Position numbers and translations under genes: made by a program. The notes below the pieces were generated by a model, which saw only the letters and a list, made by a program, of their open reading frames with translations, searched no databases and had not been told where the DNA came from. Of a DNA stretch of 64,000 nt, positions 1 through 10,403 are shown in pieces; position 1 is the stretch's first letter; the number at the start of each line of letters is the position of its first letter. Origin of the DNA: Heliocybe sulcata (taxonomy: Eukaryota; Basidiomycota; Agaricomycetes; Gloeophyllales; Gloeophyllaceae); assembly GCA_004369045.1 (NCBI GenBank), contig ML213513.1, forward strand, positions 1 through 64,000. The letters run 5' to 3'.

Positions 1-56
1 CCTAACCCTAACCCTAACCTAACCTAACCCTAACCTAACCTAACCCTAACCCTAAC
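1..56. repeat. Telomere repeat tract (C-rich strand)
   Basis: The window opens with uninterrupted CCCTAA and CCTAA units, about five of each, reading away from a left chromosome end. The G-strand equivalent is TTAGGG/TTAGG, the usual filamentous-fungal telomere repeat with a one-base-shorter variant interspersed. The tract stops at about base 56 and unique sequence begins immediately. Confidence 0.97.
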
Positions 57-880
57 CGAGGTTGTGAGAGGAGTGCACGCTGCAGACCTCAACATTAAAT
101 CATGAAAATATTCACATGGGCTTTTTCATATGTGGACATGTGTAATACAAATTGGTACGGGAAACGGTCCAGAATCTCTAGTTGCAGAGGTCGAGAACCT
201 CGTCTGCAGCCTCAGACTTGGTCGATTTCGACCAGTGTCTGACGGGTGCACGCCTCACACCTCCGCCGAACCCTTGGAAAATTTAACAGTATATACTTTC
301 AAACATGGCACACAAATTGGTCTATATATGTTGAGGGGTGCGTGCAGGTCCTGCAGGGGTGCAAGGCCCTCCAAGGTCGGGAGAGATGGCCTCGCGACTC
401 ACGACTTGGCCAGTTGCCCGATTTGGCATCCTGGCCAGTCGCCAGAATGCTCGTCTCGCTCGTTGCGCGAGGGCTGGAGAGGTCAAATCTAAACATTTCC
501 CCTATTCCCTTCGCGAGAAGGTATTTTATTTTATTCTGAATCTAACTGTCTACTACGATTTGACGGGTGCACCCTGTACGCGACGGTGCGGACGGGTGCA
601 CGCTGGAAAGGCAGTCTGGCGACTCGCGGCTTGAGCAGTTGCCCGATTTGGCATACAGGCCAGTCGCCAGAATGCTCGTCCCGCTCATTGTGCGAGCGCT
701 GAAGGCCGCAATTCTGAACATCTCCCTTATTCCTTTGGTCAAAAGATGCATACATTTATTGCTAATCAAACTATGTAATTTTGACAGAGGGGTGCACTGT
801 CTACGGCGGGGTGCAGACGGGTGCAGTCTCGCGACTTTGGTAGGCAGGTGCACCGCCACTGCACCTCGGGTGTAAGACTC
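57..880. repeat. Subtelomeric repeat, copy A
   Basis: This segment is repeated at 2346-2990 in the same orientation with the same order of landmarks: a gggtgcacgctg-type start, a tatatatgttgagggg stretch, a gcaaggccctccaaggtcgg stretch, and a final gacgggtgcacgctgga box before a tract rich in cgactttgg. Copy A also carries an internal duplication, with about 394-478 recurring at 621-704 (shared core ccagttgcccgatttggca). The box gacgggtgcac recurs several times. The open frames here are short and overlap on both strands, so I call no gene. Confidence 0.85.
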
Positions 881-2345
881 GGGGGTCGAGGGCGGCGGCG
901 GCGGCGAAGGGTGAAGTCTGGTAACAGAAATGAAAGTTTTTACAACTCATATAAGCCCAACTGAGACCTCTAAACGCATCCAACCAGTTGCCGGAGTAGC
1001 CCGTCGTCTCGAACTGCTGCCATGGCTGGGAGGGGGACAGAACACTCGAACAATGTACAGTGGGAAACCCAGGAAGCGCACTCTCATTGCGCATGACTCG
1101 GGGTCGTGCTAAGAAGAAGGATTGTCAGTAACAGCCTCCTGCCGGCAGAGGAGGAGACCAAGCGTAGGAAGCGAAGGAGGAGTGAAAATGGAAGAAAACA
1201 CAAAATAAACCATATAAAAAGAACGCACCAGCGTGTTGAGACAAACTCAAGGGCCCCCGAGTCCCATACATCGCCCTATCCGACTGTGATGTCCATATTG
1301 AGCCAGCGTGCACATCCTTGTTCCGGTGTCCGAGGAGGAGGAGGGGTTACGGCGACGGCGACGGCGACAGGGCTCGGTGGATCGAAAGGTTGGCTGCTAA
1401 GGCTTTTAATGAGATGATTGAGGGAGATTATGGAACCAATCGAGGTCCGGGGCCGGGCAGTCGCTTGAAACTGCTGGTCCAGCCGGGAATAAGTTCGAAA
1501 AGAACTCATCACCCGATGGCGAGAGCGCGCGCTCGCAACGAGCACATTTCCCCACCATTGAACATCCACCGGGACTCGAGAACGCCCACCCGCACTGAAG
1601 CGGATGCCCCAGGGCCAACGATCGAGGAGGGGAGAGGGAGAGGTAGAGGAAACGGGAAAACAAATCATAAAAAAAGAACGACGCAACTTGCGTGGACAGC
1701 TGTTGCGGCGTTGCATTATTCTCCGTCCGGAGGGCCATGACCAACATCGAAATCGAGTTCGCGCATGCGTTCTCGATTCCGAAGTCAGGGAGGGCGACGT
1801 GACGTGGCGGGCGGTGCTAGGGGCGAACGAGGCGGAGGAGAGGATGGCGGAGGTCTTTCACAAATCGCAGGCAAGCTGCTGCAAGGCAGGTAACCTAGAA
1901 TGAGCAGTTTTGGACCGCCAGAACCTGCCGGCGTCGAGGCGCCAGCTGGACATGACAGCCCCGGGTATCAAGCGATAAGGGGTCGAGTTATTAGGGATTT
2001 ACTTAGCTGTAGCACATAGTCTCAGCCCAATAACCTTCTACCCTGCTATTCCATCCATCCATGAGCAACCGGGGACACTGGAAACCACACAGTGTGCGCG
2101 GTCGCCGTCGATTCGAGTGAGCTTGTGGGACTGAAGCAGGTTGGCGGCCGTCTTGCAAGAGGAAGCCCAGAATCAGCTCAGAACAAAGGAAACATCTCAA
2201 GATCAAAGACAGAGACAACGGACGCCGCGAATAACGCGGACGTGCGCCAGAGTGCAGGACGAGAGGAAGAGCGGGACGTCGAGCACGTCGCAAAGGCCTG
2301 CGGCGCCCGTGGGAAACGCCGCCACAGCACCTTTGCACCGACGAT
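881..2345. other. Spacer between subtelomeric repeat copies; no gene seen
   Basis: No open frame here looks like a gene. Visible features are a GGC-repeat run at about 891-909 and a GGCGAC hexamer run near 1350-1371. The stretch is purine-rich around 1140-1210 and 1620-1680. It probably belongs to the same subtelomeric repeat unit, whose period would be about 2.3 kb. Confidence 0.6.
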
Positions 2346-2990
2346 GTGTGAGGGGTGCACGCTGGAGGCCTCAACGGTAAATCACCAAAATATTTACATA
2401 CGGTTCTGTATATACACTAATTCTGAATATAAAATTTTCTGGAGAACGGACGAACGCATCGAGCAGCAGACGCCGGGAACCTCGTCTGCAGACCCAGATT
2501 GGGTCTATCTGCAGCATTGTCGGACGGGTGCACGTCGTACATCTCGGCCGTTCACTTAGAAAGTTCACCAGTATATACTATCAAACGAGGCGCACAAATG
2601 TATCTATATATGTTGAGGGGTGCGTGCAGGTCTTGCAGGGGTGCAAGGCCCTCCAAGGTCGGGAGCGACGGCCTCGCGACTCGCGACTTGGCCAGTTGCC
2701 CGATTTGGCAGGCGGGCCCGTCGCCAGAATGCTCGTCTCGCTCGTTGCGCGAGGGCTGGAGGATTCATTTCTCAACATTTTGCTTATTCCTTTGGCAGAA
2801 AGACACTTTCTTTTATTCTGAAGCGAACTGTCTACTCAGATTTCCGAAGTGCAGCGGTGCCGCGGCGGTGCGGACGGGTGCACGCTGGAAACGCCATCTC
2901 GCGTCTCGCGACTTTGGAGTTACTCGTTTAGGCAGGTGGCACCGCCACTGCACCCGTGGCAGCGGTGCAAAGGTAAGAACCCTAGGCTTC
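2346..2990. repeat. Subtelomeric repeat, copy B
   Basis: Second, shorter copy of the repeat at 57-880, in direct orientation. It keeps the start box, the tatatatgttgagggg landmark, the gcaaggccctccaaggtcgg stretch and the final gacgggtgcacgctgga box. It lacks the second internal sub-repeat of copy A. Copies A and B are clearly diverged, so the duplication is not recent. Confidence 0.85.
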
Positions 2991-3730
2991 AGATAGAACT
3001 CACATCCACAGCTATGTGTCGGGTTTTGGGTGGGAGTGCCAGGCCAGAGTTGTGAATGTCCGTATGGCACGACACGATAGTGAATATTGATGATATGTTC
3101 GCAGTACAAGTGGCTGATGTCGGGCTGAGCAAGGATGGCATCGATGATCCGATTGCGGTCGTACCTACTACCAGGAGCAATGGCACTGCGTTGATAGTCT
3201 TGAGACTGCGGTAGCACGGTGGTAGCGGTCAAGGTATGAGAGCAGATTGCTATTTGACAGGCAACGTGTTTGACGCGCGTAGACAAGGCACTCACCGAAC
3301 GACGCCGTATTCCTGCGCGACCAGCAATCTCTCTCAATATACGCTATATTTCGCCTGCTATAACGCCCTCAGGCAGTCACTAAGTATGTGAATGATACCG
3401 TAACCCTTAATCGTAAGTGATATATACATCAGTACTCGTAGTAAAACACCCATCGCGCAAAGAAGCAGGAACCCGACGCGAAGGATACCCGGCAAGCAAA
3501 GCAAAGATTAAACCGAAATCCTAGTGTGCTATTTACCGAACCGAGATCAACGGAAAGCAGTCATGAAGTCGTCATAATCATACCAATCCAATTTGTTTGT
3601 TGTGCGGCCTCGTTGGCGCCGATCGCGAATAACTTACACCCTCCCTCCCTCCCTCGTACACCGCCTGGACTCCTCACGGTTCCTTTCATCCACTATGAAC
3701 CCCCCAGCCGCAACCTTTTCCGCGACCGCT
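2991..3730. other. Intergenic; nothing recognised
   Basis: A transition from subtelomeric repeat to single-copy DNA. The open frames are short and none has domain-like content. Confidence 0.5.
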
Positions 3731-4813
3731 CTACGCCCTCCCAACCATCAGCGCCTCCAACCTCTCCTCCAACCCCTTCCCCAATCCCTCCCTCTCCCAT
3801 TCGCCCCCATCATCCTCCAACAGAATCGGATCCAACGGGCCCTCCTTCATCTCCTTCAGCTTTACCAAATCCGCCGCCTCTCTCCCGTGATGTATCGAGC
3901 TCGCCGCGCTTGCAGTATGACTCTGGGAAGCCTGCGCAATCCCCGACACACTTGGAATGTGCGGCGGCGGATCAGCAGCAGTCGCGCTGGTTGTGAGGGA
4001 GGAGAGGGGCAGCGTCGACGCCGGCGTGGAAGAGAGGAGGTCCGCGTAGGACATGAACGAGAGGCGCTTGGCCGCGTTGCTCTTTGGGCTGGGCGGGTGC
4101 GAGATGCCCGCGGACAGAGGCGCGGTGGTGGGCGATGCCGACATCGACCCGATCGCGCCGTAGGTGTCGCTTGGAGAGACAGCGACGATGGATGAGTGCG
4201 TCGGGGTGTGAAGAGACTGGTCATCAGGCGGATGCTCCATAGTCGTCGTCGTAGGCGAGCTCCCAGCGCTCGATATCGACGCCGCAGAGAAGTACGCCGA
4301 GGTCGGTGTGCTCAGCGGTATACTTGCGTCCGAGGGCGGCTGGGGTTGCGTTAGGATCTTCGGCCTCGTGGGCGAGGACGGGTCCGCCTGGCTGGCAGTC
4401 GTAGGCGAACTCGGATTCGTAGTCGTCGCCAACCCAATGCCCGTCCCAGTCATCAACTTCGTCGTGCCCGAAGGTGGGCTGGGCAGGTTCAGCAGCAAGC
4501 TCGTACGATTCCCATGCGGTCCTGGGCTCGGGCTCCTGCTCCTCGAGCTCCCGATTGGGCTCGTGAAGCCGCTCGTGCTCGCATGGACAAAGTCGGGCGC
4601 GGGTGCGACGACTGCGACGAAATCTTCTTCATCCGGCGATGTCGACGCGAGTACGGCCGCGGCAGAGTCGAGGACGGAAGGCACGGACTGCTCGATAGCT
4701 TCGGTGCCTTTGGATCGCGGGATCAGGTGCGGATTGGAGCCGTGGGCGTGGGTGGGCTGAGAGGGGACGATGGCCTCGATGTCGCGCTCGAAGATGGCTG
4801 AGGATGATGAATG
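3731..4813 (-). CDS. Ser/Pro/Thr-rich conserved fungal protein (main exon)
   Basis: A long reverse-strand open frame entered through a good acceptor (tttcacag) with its first base near 4813. It reads through a conserved-looking N-terminal patch, HSSSSAIFERDIEAIVP, then about 300 residues of Ser/Pro/Thr-rich, probably disordered sequence containing a second patch, KRLSFMSYADLLSSTP, and ends at 3731. I infer from these two patches that it belongs to an uncharacterised fungal family; I assign no function. The 5' end is unresolved. A frame at 5146-5440 starts with ATG (MSTITEQQQQ) and ends at a strong GTGAGT donor, but its phase does not match this exon, so an extra small exon or another start is needed. 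The last residues are charged (KLKEMKEGPLDPILLEDD). Confidence 0.65.
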   Translation of the reverse strand, partial: HSSSSAIFERDIEAIVPSQPTHAHGSNPHLIPRSKGTEAIEQSVPSVLDSAAAVLASTSPDEEDFVAVVAPAPDFVHASTSGFTSPIGSSRSRSPSPGPHGNRTSLLLNLPSPPSGTTKLMTGTGIGLATTTNPSSPTTASQADPSSPTRPKILTQPQPPSDASIPLSTPTSAYFSAASISSAGSSPTTTTMEHPPDDQSLHTPTHSSIVAVSPSDTYGAIGSMSASPTTAPLSAGISHPPSPKSNAAKRLSFMSYADLLSSTPASTLPLSSLTTSATAADPPPHIPSVSGIAQASQSHTASAASSIHHGREAADLVKLKEMKEGPLDPILLEDDGGEWEREGLGKGLEERLEALMVGRA

Positions 4814-5440
4814 GCTGTGAAATCATATTTGGTTAGCACGATATCTCCGCAGGATCCGGGATAGCCGATGGACGTGGAGTACTGCCTGTATATGATCCGT
4901 CCTCGCAGGCGCCTCAACGGCGCTGATAAGGTAGTCCAAGCGCCACGACATCCATCGCCACCATTCCTTTTATCCCAAAATAACCAGTAGGGAGTGCGAT
5001 ATTCCCTGGATCAGCGGGGATGGACGAAAATTGATCCCGCCCTCGTCGGTCCATCCGCCAGCAATCCGCCCTCCCTGCTCGTCACGATGCCGCCGTCCCA
5101 CGTCCAACGCACTCGATAGAAGAAATAAAGCAGCATTACTCACGCTGAGGTGGGAGAAGAAGGAATAGAATTGGGAGAGCGAGATCCGAGCCGGGGTGCG
5201 GTCTGCAGGAGCTGCGACTGTCTTGCTGAGAGCCGGTGCTCGCGGTTGGTGTCTCTGGGCGTCGCAATCTGCCCACTCGAAGTGACGCGGCGGAGTTCTG
5301 TCGGCGGCGAGTTCTGTTTCGACGTTGAGGAGGGCAGAGAGGCGGCGAAAGCTGAAAAACAACGAGTTCAACGAGGGTCGTAAATAGAGAATAAACGCAG
5401 GAAACTTGCGTTGCTGTTGCTGTTCAGTTATCGTCGACAT

Positions 5441-7438
5441 TTGAAGCCGAGAATTAGCGGCTAGTATACAGGTAAGCAGTAGTTGTTGGGATTGAGCGTT
5501 GTGGTGGCGATTGTAGACGGACAGGTTCGCTTGGGAAGCCCGATCCCTAAACGTGCGTCACGTGGCCTTGTCCGATTCCGTCGATGTCATTGTCCCGCCC
5601 CACAACACACCGGGATTCTGCGAGCCACTGCCTTCTTTGCATCCGCAACGCTCGGCAGTGCATACGCCACACCGGTACGCTGCTGTGGCATTCCGCCTCG
5701 CAGTGTCGATTTAAACCTGAACAGTGTGGTTCGTGCCCGGAAGGCGTTTCATGTTTCATTGTGGCCTGGGGCTGGTCACTTATGATGTCGTGCGCCTGGA
5801 GCTTGCGGCCATTGATCGTTTGATCACGAGGACGTTGAATAACTCTAATGTCTTGCATCATTTCTCTAAAGTCGCCACGAAGGCACTTAGCAAAATGGTA
5901 CGCTGCGGCGCGGGTTCTCGCAGCGGCTTTTCTATTAGGCTTTGATCAGGACGATGAGGGCCTGCGGATTCTGGTGTGTAGCAAATGAAGTGCTCCATCT
6001 TTCTCATTTTATCACGCAGCACATCTGCGCCGGGGCAACTATGCCGGTATACGTCTGCTCTGTCATTGCGATGACCCATCGAACGCGACTGCTCCGGTAC
6101 GGTGTCGATACTGGATAACTGACAGCGATAGTTAGCGATCGATCAGCCGCCATCTGACTCTATCCGTCTAAGGCCGGTCATCAGCTCGCTCTGAGACTCT
6201 ATGCCACGTCTCAGAGTCGAGTGAAAGACCCATGTACGCGGAAAAGAGATGCTCCTCTATTGGAGTACGCTCATTATCAGCAACGGTCCTTTATGACAAG
6301 TGCGTGTTTAATTTTTTTCGTAGGAATTACTCGAGTAACATTAATGTGCCCAGCTGTTGCCTTCAGTCAGATCTGTTGCGATGTACGAGATCAGCAGGAT
6401 GAGTCCCATCTTTCGCTCACCGACCCATCGGTTCTTGACAATCTCAGACAAATCCCGGTTCCCGACCTCAATGACATTTCATAGCTTGCTCGTTTCGAGG
6501 GAAAAGCCGTCTCCTTGAAAGTATATAAGCTGCGTGCGTGCGCGCGAGAAGCCAAGTCTCCGTCAAATCATCACGACCACTCAATCGCGGGCGAGTTCAG
6601 TCGTCCTCCCTCCGCGATGCTTATCGCATACTTAGCCGACCGTCGACTTCATATAGTCCTCAGTCTCCGAAGAGTGGTGAGTGTTCCGCCCGCTTGTCCA
6701 AACCGACCCTCACCCGTGGCTTGCATATGTCGGTTCGCTCCTATCCTGAAGCTGGATAGAATGACACCTGAATTTTTGGGGCGAATTGGCCCGTGTTCCT
6801 GCCCCGTCCCCGCGTGGGATACGCCCGATCTGGTCACTCATCTGCGCTCGACTACTTTCTGAAGTTCTATTCACCGTCGACTTTCGTAAACTTCGAGACT
6901 GTCGCGGAACCAGACTCTGATGATAGTGCCGTCATTTTCGCTTATTGTTGCGCCGTTCGCCACCTTCTAGCCCAGGATTTAGCGATATCCGACCCTTTTC
7001 AACCAAGTGCATTCACACCATCCCCGGGACAAGTTCCGTGTTCTGTCTCAGGCTCTCGTTGGATCTTACTGTCTAGTTCCAAAAAATTGTCCTGGAGAGC
7101 CATCTGCGTTATTGTGATCCGGGCACGTTCCCTATATCGGTTTGGAGAAAAGGAACTTTTCAGTGCTTCTCATCCTCCGCCGAGCTTACCATTCCAAGTT
7201 CTTTCGTTCGCTAACCGTCCCTACGTCCCATTACCGTTGTAAAGCTGCGCACGACTACTGGGCGGAAAATAATACGCCGCTGTAAGCATCGAGGGTTGCC
7301 ACACAGATATCTAGCGCTGTGACGATAGCCTGTGGACGTGACCTGTCACGGTCACGAGAGCTTATTGCCCCTATCCATGGCAGACTCTTCCTACCCTTCG
7401 CGATATCCTTGCGAATTCTTAACCTAAGTCTGGATAGT
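5441..7438. other. Long intergenic region; no gene supported
   Basis: Open frames of 60-150 codons occur on both strands, but none shows domain content, convincing introns or biased composition. A TATA-like gtatataagc lies at 6521-6530, upstream of the BTB gene but about 0.9 kb from its ATG, so a long 5' leader or an unseen short transcript is possible. Confidence 0.45.
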
Positions 7439-8680
7439 ATGGCCGAAGAGTTCACTGGCCACAAACGTCGAAGGAAAGATGACCAAGTACCGACCTCACA
7501 AATAGAGAAGCATGAGACTCTCTACATCGCAGACGGGAACGTGGTGCTCCTCGCCTCGAACGAAGCCCGCAAGCTAGTTGCGTTCTGTGTTCACAAGTCT
7601 ACGTTAACCAGGCAGTCACCGGTCTTTGCCGACATGTTCGCTCTGCCGGCTTCGGACGTGAACGAGACTTACGAAGGATTGCCTGTAGTTCGCATGCAGG
7701 ACAAGGCTGAGGATTTAGCGGCTCTGTTTGAGATACTTTATCTAGTAAAGTATGTCTCTTATTCCTGCTTGTCGGTTGGAGTATTGATTGTAAGACTACT
7801 AGATTTCTGCCGACGAAGCGGCTTGATCCCAGTACTCCATCGGTGGTCCGTCCGATCCTGTCCCTTGCCATGAAATATGACATGGAGAGCATCAAGAATC
7901 AAGCTATCGTACGCCTAGTCGATGACTGGCCTACGACGCTCCGATCCTGGGATGCCCTCGAAGACGAGATCGATGCCCTAGAGAAGAACTGGCACAAAGA
8001 ACATACATGCACGTCATTACATGATTGCAGGGACTCCCTCGACTCGCATCTGCCTGAGCCTGTCGCCGCGATCACCCTCGGAAGAGAGTGCGCGATCCCT
8101 TCTATCCTGCCCGCCGCATTCTACCATCTTTCACGACTCTCGATGAAATGGGGCCCTGACGGCTGTGTGGCCGATCAGTATCAGCAGAGCTCCATGCGGT
8201 TTATCGGAAAGAGGACGGCGAAGTGGAAAAGCCTCAGCAGTCAGGATTACTACACACTCTTGGTTGGCGAGGAAGCTATGCGCGCTGCCGTCAGGAGCAA
8301 GCTCTTGTCTTGGAATCCTTCCTATCACACGCGCAACGGCGGGGGTTATGGAACCTCGTGTAATGTCGAGGCCATCGTTACCTTTGCGAATGACCTCTGT
8401 AACAGTGACGACGTTCTACGCTTGTCTCGTGAGAAATTTAATCACTCCGAGAAAGCGAGCCTTTCCTGCGGATGGTGTGGCCGATGCAATGGCAGCCTGA
8501 TGCGCGACATCACGGAACTGCGTTGCTGGATTTGGGAAAATATCCCGAAGTTGTTCATGCTCCAGCCCTCGGTACGTCCCTCTTTGGTACATTTTTGTGG
8601 TTGATACTCAGGAATGCATGCATGCTGTCCACAGAACTAGAAGCACCTTTTGTCCCTTCGCTGGCCGCATCATCACCTGA
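7439..8680 (+). CDS. BTB/POZ domain protein
   Basis: Three exons close in phase: 7439-7749, 7803-8571 and 8612-8680, giving 382 residues. The start is the ATG of MAEEFTGHKRRRKDD. A BTB/POZ fold covers roughly residues 25-125: the strand GNVVLLASNEARKLVAFCVHKSTL, then SPVFADMF, an acidic link and the LAALFEILY helix, with the first intron falling directly after it. The second part (LSLAMKYDMESIKNQAI) matches the helical extension typical of the large agaricomycete BTB family. The C-terminal third has a Cys cluster (CGWCGRC). Related proteins often act as dimerising adaptors, including for cullin-3 ligases, but no partner domain is present, so the role is open. The gene stands alone, divergent from the NAT9-like gene. 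Confidence 0.88.
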
Positions 8681-9180
8681 TGTCCTTCTACTGTCGTCTA
8701 CTTTGTATTACCACGGACTACTTCATTGATGCTGCGCGTTCCGTCAGACAACAGGTCACTCGAGGTTGACCATCATCGAACGGCTATGCTTCTTCCTGAC
8801 AATGCATGCGACATTCCCCGCTACTATCGTATTCATGTGCTTAAGCTATGACAATTTTAGCGCAAGAAAACTTTTGCCAATCGCAGCAGCCCCAGGTAAA
8901 TACCCAAAGACTCAGTACTCAGCCATCAGACGAGTGTTTCGGGTCTAATTTGGTTTGAAGGCATTTGTCGGAGAAGCACGACACATCTGTCGCGAATGAT
9001 TAGCTTGAGCGAGGAAAGGGACTGGATGCAGGAAGACGACGCTGCAATGCGGGGGGCCATTTGTGCCGTCGCGGAAAGACAATAATCCCTCTAATAGGCT
9101 AGAGGGCCAAATGAGCTTTTAGGTACAGGAGAGGTCAACGCCCCTGCTGCCAGCAACTACTCAAGGTAGCCGTCTCTCCA
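8681..9180. other. Intergenic between BTB and NAT9-like genes
   Basis: Convergent 3' ends meet across this spacer. No gene, tRNA or repeat was recognised. Confidence 0.5.
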
Positions 9181-10050
9181 TCATCTTTCTCCTACGCCTG
9201 TCACCCGCATTTCGACCTCCCCAAACACCTCAACCTTCTTCACAATCCGGAATCCGAGCTTCTCGAATAACTTGATACTCGGCGTATTCGACTCGGATAT
9301 ACGAGTCACTAGGGAAGATCGGGAGATCGGCAGTGGCGGAGTGGTATGGTCTGAAGAGGTAGCATAGCTGGTCAGAAGCTCAAGCGCTTCACGGGCGTAG
9401 CCTTTCCGCCGGTACGCTGGCTCTGAAACAAAAGGTGCAAAGCCTTCAATCGAGGGGAAAGAGAAGAAGGGACGCCTCAACGTACCTGCGATCATAATCT
9501 CCATTTCGACCTCCAGCTCCTCGTCGTCATCACTTGGCGGCTTGAAGAACATATTCACATCCCCGATCATTGGGAACGCGGAGAAACCAGGTTCAGTCGC
9601 GAAGGACGAAGGCGTCAGCGGCGGGAGAGAGATGTCAGCTGGACGCGAGAGGATTATGAAGGTCAACTCTTCAAAACGTGAGACCAGTAAAGTGAATACC
9701 AGACTAGAGAGAAAGGATAGAAAGGACCCACTATCGTCGTCCTCCCGCCATTTGCGCTGCATTTCGTATTCCTCCTCGAGGGAGAGCGCCTCGCTGGCCG
9801 TCAATTCCCGCAACTCTTCGCTCAGCATCCATTCGTGGTACTTCTAGATACTGTGTCCAGTCAAATAGTTGGCTTGGAGACGCATGGTGCGTTGGAGTTG
9901 GACGTACAGCGACATGTTCCTTCCTGCGTATGCGACAATGTGACGATGAGAAATAAAAACTTAGACTCAAATGCGCGGTACGAATACCTACATGTATGGA
10001 ACCAGGACTACTTTGCTGCCCAGAAGTACTGTGTCTTGGTTAACCAGCAT
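9181..10050 (-). CDS. NAT9-like GNAT-family N-acetyltransferase
   Basis: Five exons on the reverse strand: 9992-10050, 9908-9923, 9843-9732, 9668-9486 and 9422-9181. They give 612 coding bases, or 203 residues, close to the usual NAT9 length. The protein starts MLVNQDTVLLGSKVVLVPY and continues KYHEWMLSEELRELTASE, LEEEYEMQRKW, DKLTFIIL and MIGDVNMFF. The acetyl-CoA loop is EPAYRRKGYAREALELL (the R-x-x-G-x-A type), followed by NTPSIKLFEKLGF. This order is diagnostic of the NAT9 branch of GNAT proteins. The 16-base second exon supplies the residues KEHVA that the family expects between VPY and KYHEWM. The natural substrate is not well defined in fungi. Phase closes at every junction, so the gene looks intact. 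Confidence 0.93.
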
Positions 10051-10403
10051 CTGTGCGAGAGGCGAGGTTGTGGCAAGCTGAGAAACGAGTCCGGAAATAT
10101 CCGAGTCCCTTAAGCGCTTGGCTCTTGCCACTCTCGAGTCTCGACGCGTTTGAATGCCTAGCCTAACTGCAGTTTATCCAATAATACGTCTCGATTGCTC
10201 ATGAGTGCTCTAGCAAAACATACTCTGTATCAAAACAAGGTATTCACCTCGGAACTGGAGAAAATGCGATGCCGTCGCGGAAATGCCACATACTCATCGT
10301 CAATGGCATCGCATTACATTCGTACAAGATTCATTACAAAACATCCCAAGTACGTATAACCACTACTCATAGCGAAATAACCAGCTCGGACCAGCCAAGC
10401 TCC

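Noticed and set aside
57-2990. A telomere-linked helicase gene, as found at some fungal chromosome ends
   Set aside because: No helicase motifs are readable in any frame; the region is a noncoding repeat.
4970-5440. 156-codon reverse frame as the complete first exon of the Ser/Pro-rich gene
   Set aside because: It ends at a good donor, but its phase does not fit the acceptor at 4813, so I left it as a candidate only.
6793-7242. 149-codon forward frame upstream of the BTB gene
   Set aside because: It has an ATG and reasonable length but no domain-like pattern and no conserved-looking blocks.
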